A stretch of DNA of 64,000 nt from GCA-2733415 sp965178655 (lineage in GTDB: Bacteria > Bacteroidota > Bacteroidia > Flavobacteriales > Flavobacteriaceae), in contig OZ238266.1 of the NCBI GenBank assembly GCA_965178655.1, forward strand, positions 1,116,001 to 1,180,000. Direction: 5' to 3'. Positions 63,561 to 64,000 of the stretch are shown here, piece by piece (within the stretch, counting starts at the first letter, position 1; each line of letters opens with the position of its first letter). The position numbers were made by a program, and so were the translations under genes. The notes beneath the pieces were generated by a model. That model saw only the letters and a program-made list of their open reading frames with translations. It had not been told where the DNA came from and did not search any database.

Positions 63561-64000
63561 CTATCTAATAAAATGACGGTAAATATCGTTTCCAAAAGCA
63601 TACACAAATAACGCCATCATGATCACAAAACCAACTGTTTGCGCATATTCTAAAAATTTATCACTTGGTTTTTTTCCAAGAATCATCTCATAAATTACAA
63701 ACAATGCATGTCCGCCATCTAATGCCGGAATAGGTAATAAATTTAAGACTCCTAACATAATAGACAAGAATGCTGTAATGTTCCAGAAAAACTGCCAATC
63801 CCATGTGGTTGGAAATATTTTTGCTATAGACACAAAACTTCCTACACCTTTGTAAGCGCCTGTTTTTGGATTTCCAATAGCTTTTAGGTTTTTAAGCATT
63901 AGCTCAAATTTTCCTATAAACTTGTTCCCTCCAGCGGCAAATGACTCTAAAAAAGAGTATTTATAAACCGACAGACTATAAAACCCTAGTCGGTCTAAGT
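63561..64000 (-). CDS. rseP: RseP site-2 protease, C-terminal part (cut by window edge)
   Basis: About 145 C-terminal residues; the coding frame continues without break to the window edge (L-D-R-L-G-F-Y-S-L-S-V-Y-K before the visible Met). The membrane zinc-peptidase motif N-L-L-P-I-P-A-L-D-G-G-H is present with Asp. Intramembrane protease that cleaves anti-sigma factors and remnant signal peptides. Confidence 0.93.
   Translation of the reverse strand, partial: LDRLGFYSLSVYKYSFLESFAAGGNKFIGKFELMLKNLKAIGNPKTGAYKGVGSFVSIAKIFPTTWDWQFFWNITAFLSIMLGVLNLLPIPALDGGHALFVIYEMILGKKPSDKFLEYAQTVGFVIMMALFVYAFGNDIYRHFIR

Overview
The window is a low-GC stretch of a Flavobacteriaceae (Bacteroidota) chromosome. 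Evidence for this: lineage-typical families (DUF3098, IPExxxVDY, DUF4254, PhnA, long AtpB), type IX secretion (T9SS) genes resembling porZ and porW/sprE, a TonB-dependent receptor, A-rich start regions without clear Shine-Dalgarno sites, and several TAnnTTTG -7 boxes. The genus cannot be named from sequence alone.

Layout. 0-9.7 kb: aldehyde dehydrogenase fragment, SDR, leuS, an ftsX-DUF3098-uppP-truB envelope/tRNA cluster, a thioredoxin-like gene, tag and gdhA. 9.8-17.3 kb: porZ, recO, a TonB receptor, and a umuD / dinB pair separated by an opposing CYTH gene. 17.3-24.4 kb, minus strand: pyk, IPExxxVDY, nadD, gmk, yicC, an acyltransferase-like gene, a DMT exporter and an ArsC/Spx-like gene. 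24.5-35.8 kb: metB-type gene, hflX, a secreted polyester-hydrolase-like lipoprotein, gpsA, dus, ABC-F, phnA, truA and an ALDH7-type dehydrogenase. 36-45 kb, minus strand: porW/sprE - bactofilin - atpZ - DUF6168-like - atpB-E-F-H-A-G, with intercistronic hairpins and a tandem repeat derived from the atpG 3' end. 45-50.2 kb: a PadR/membrane pair, an NAD(P)H-ferredoxin-type reductase, glycosyltransferase 9, DUF4254, DUF6427 and DUF6341.

50.4-63.3 kb is an integrative element of about 12.9 kb inserted into a tRNA-Asn gene. The old 3' half of the tRNA and its terminator remain at the left end (50.34-50.43 kb). The old 5' half, at 63.3 kb, is now joined to an element-supplied 3' half and a new terminator. 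A second intact tRNA-Asn follows, then rseP. Both ends of the element carry the same doublet, CCTTGACC twice at 12-bp period, which is a likely arm-type integrase site. The element encodes a tyrosine recombinase next to the left end. A minus-strand module holds a VirE-N/PrimPol-like protein, an excisionase-like HTH protein and an unknown 338-residue protein. Its upstream region has two similar hairpins with a GATGGGTA loop. No relaxase or conjugation gene is visible.

The element's cargo is one plus-strand gene run (52.5-58.9 kb) behind a long structured leader. It encodes a membrane protein, a lipoprotein, an NTF2-like protein, two paralogous secreted proteins with a transglutaminase-like Cys-His-Glu arrangement, a very short signal-peptide-bearing RHS-core protein with a JAB/JAMM-like C-terminal domain, and two exported small proteins that could be immunity factors. 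This cassette is the most likely place for an undescribed system. Its function as a secreted toxin/processing cassette is inference.
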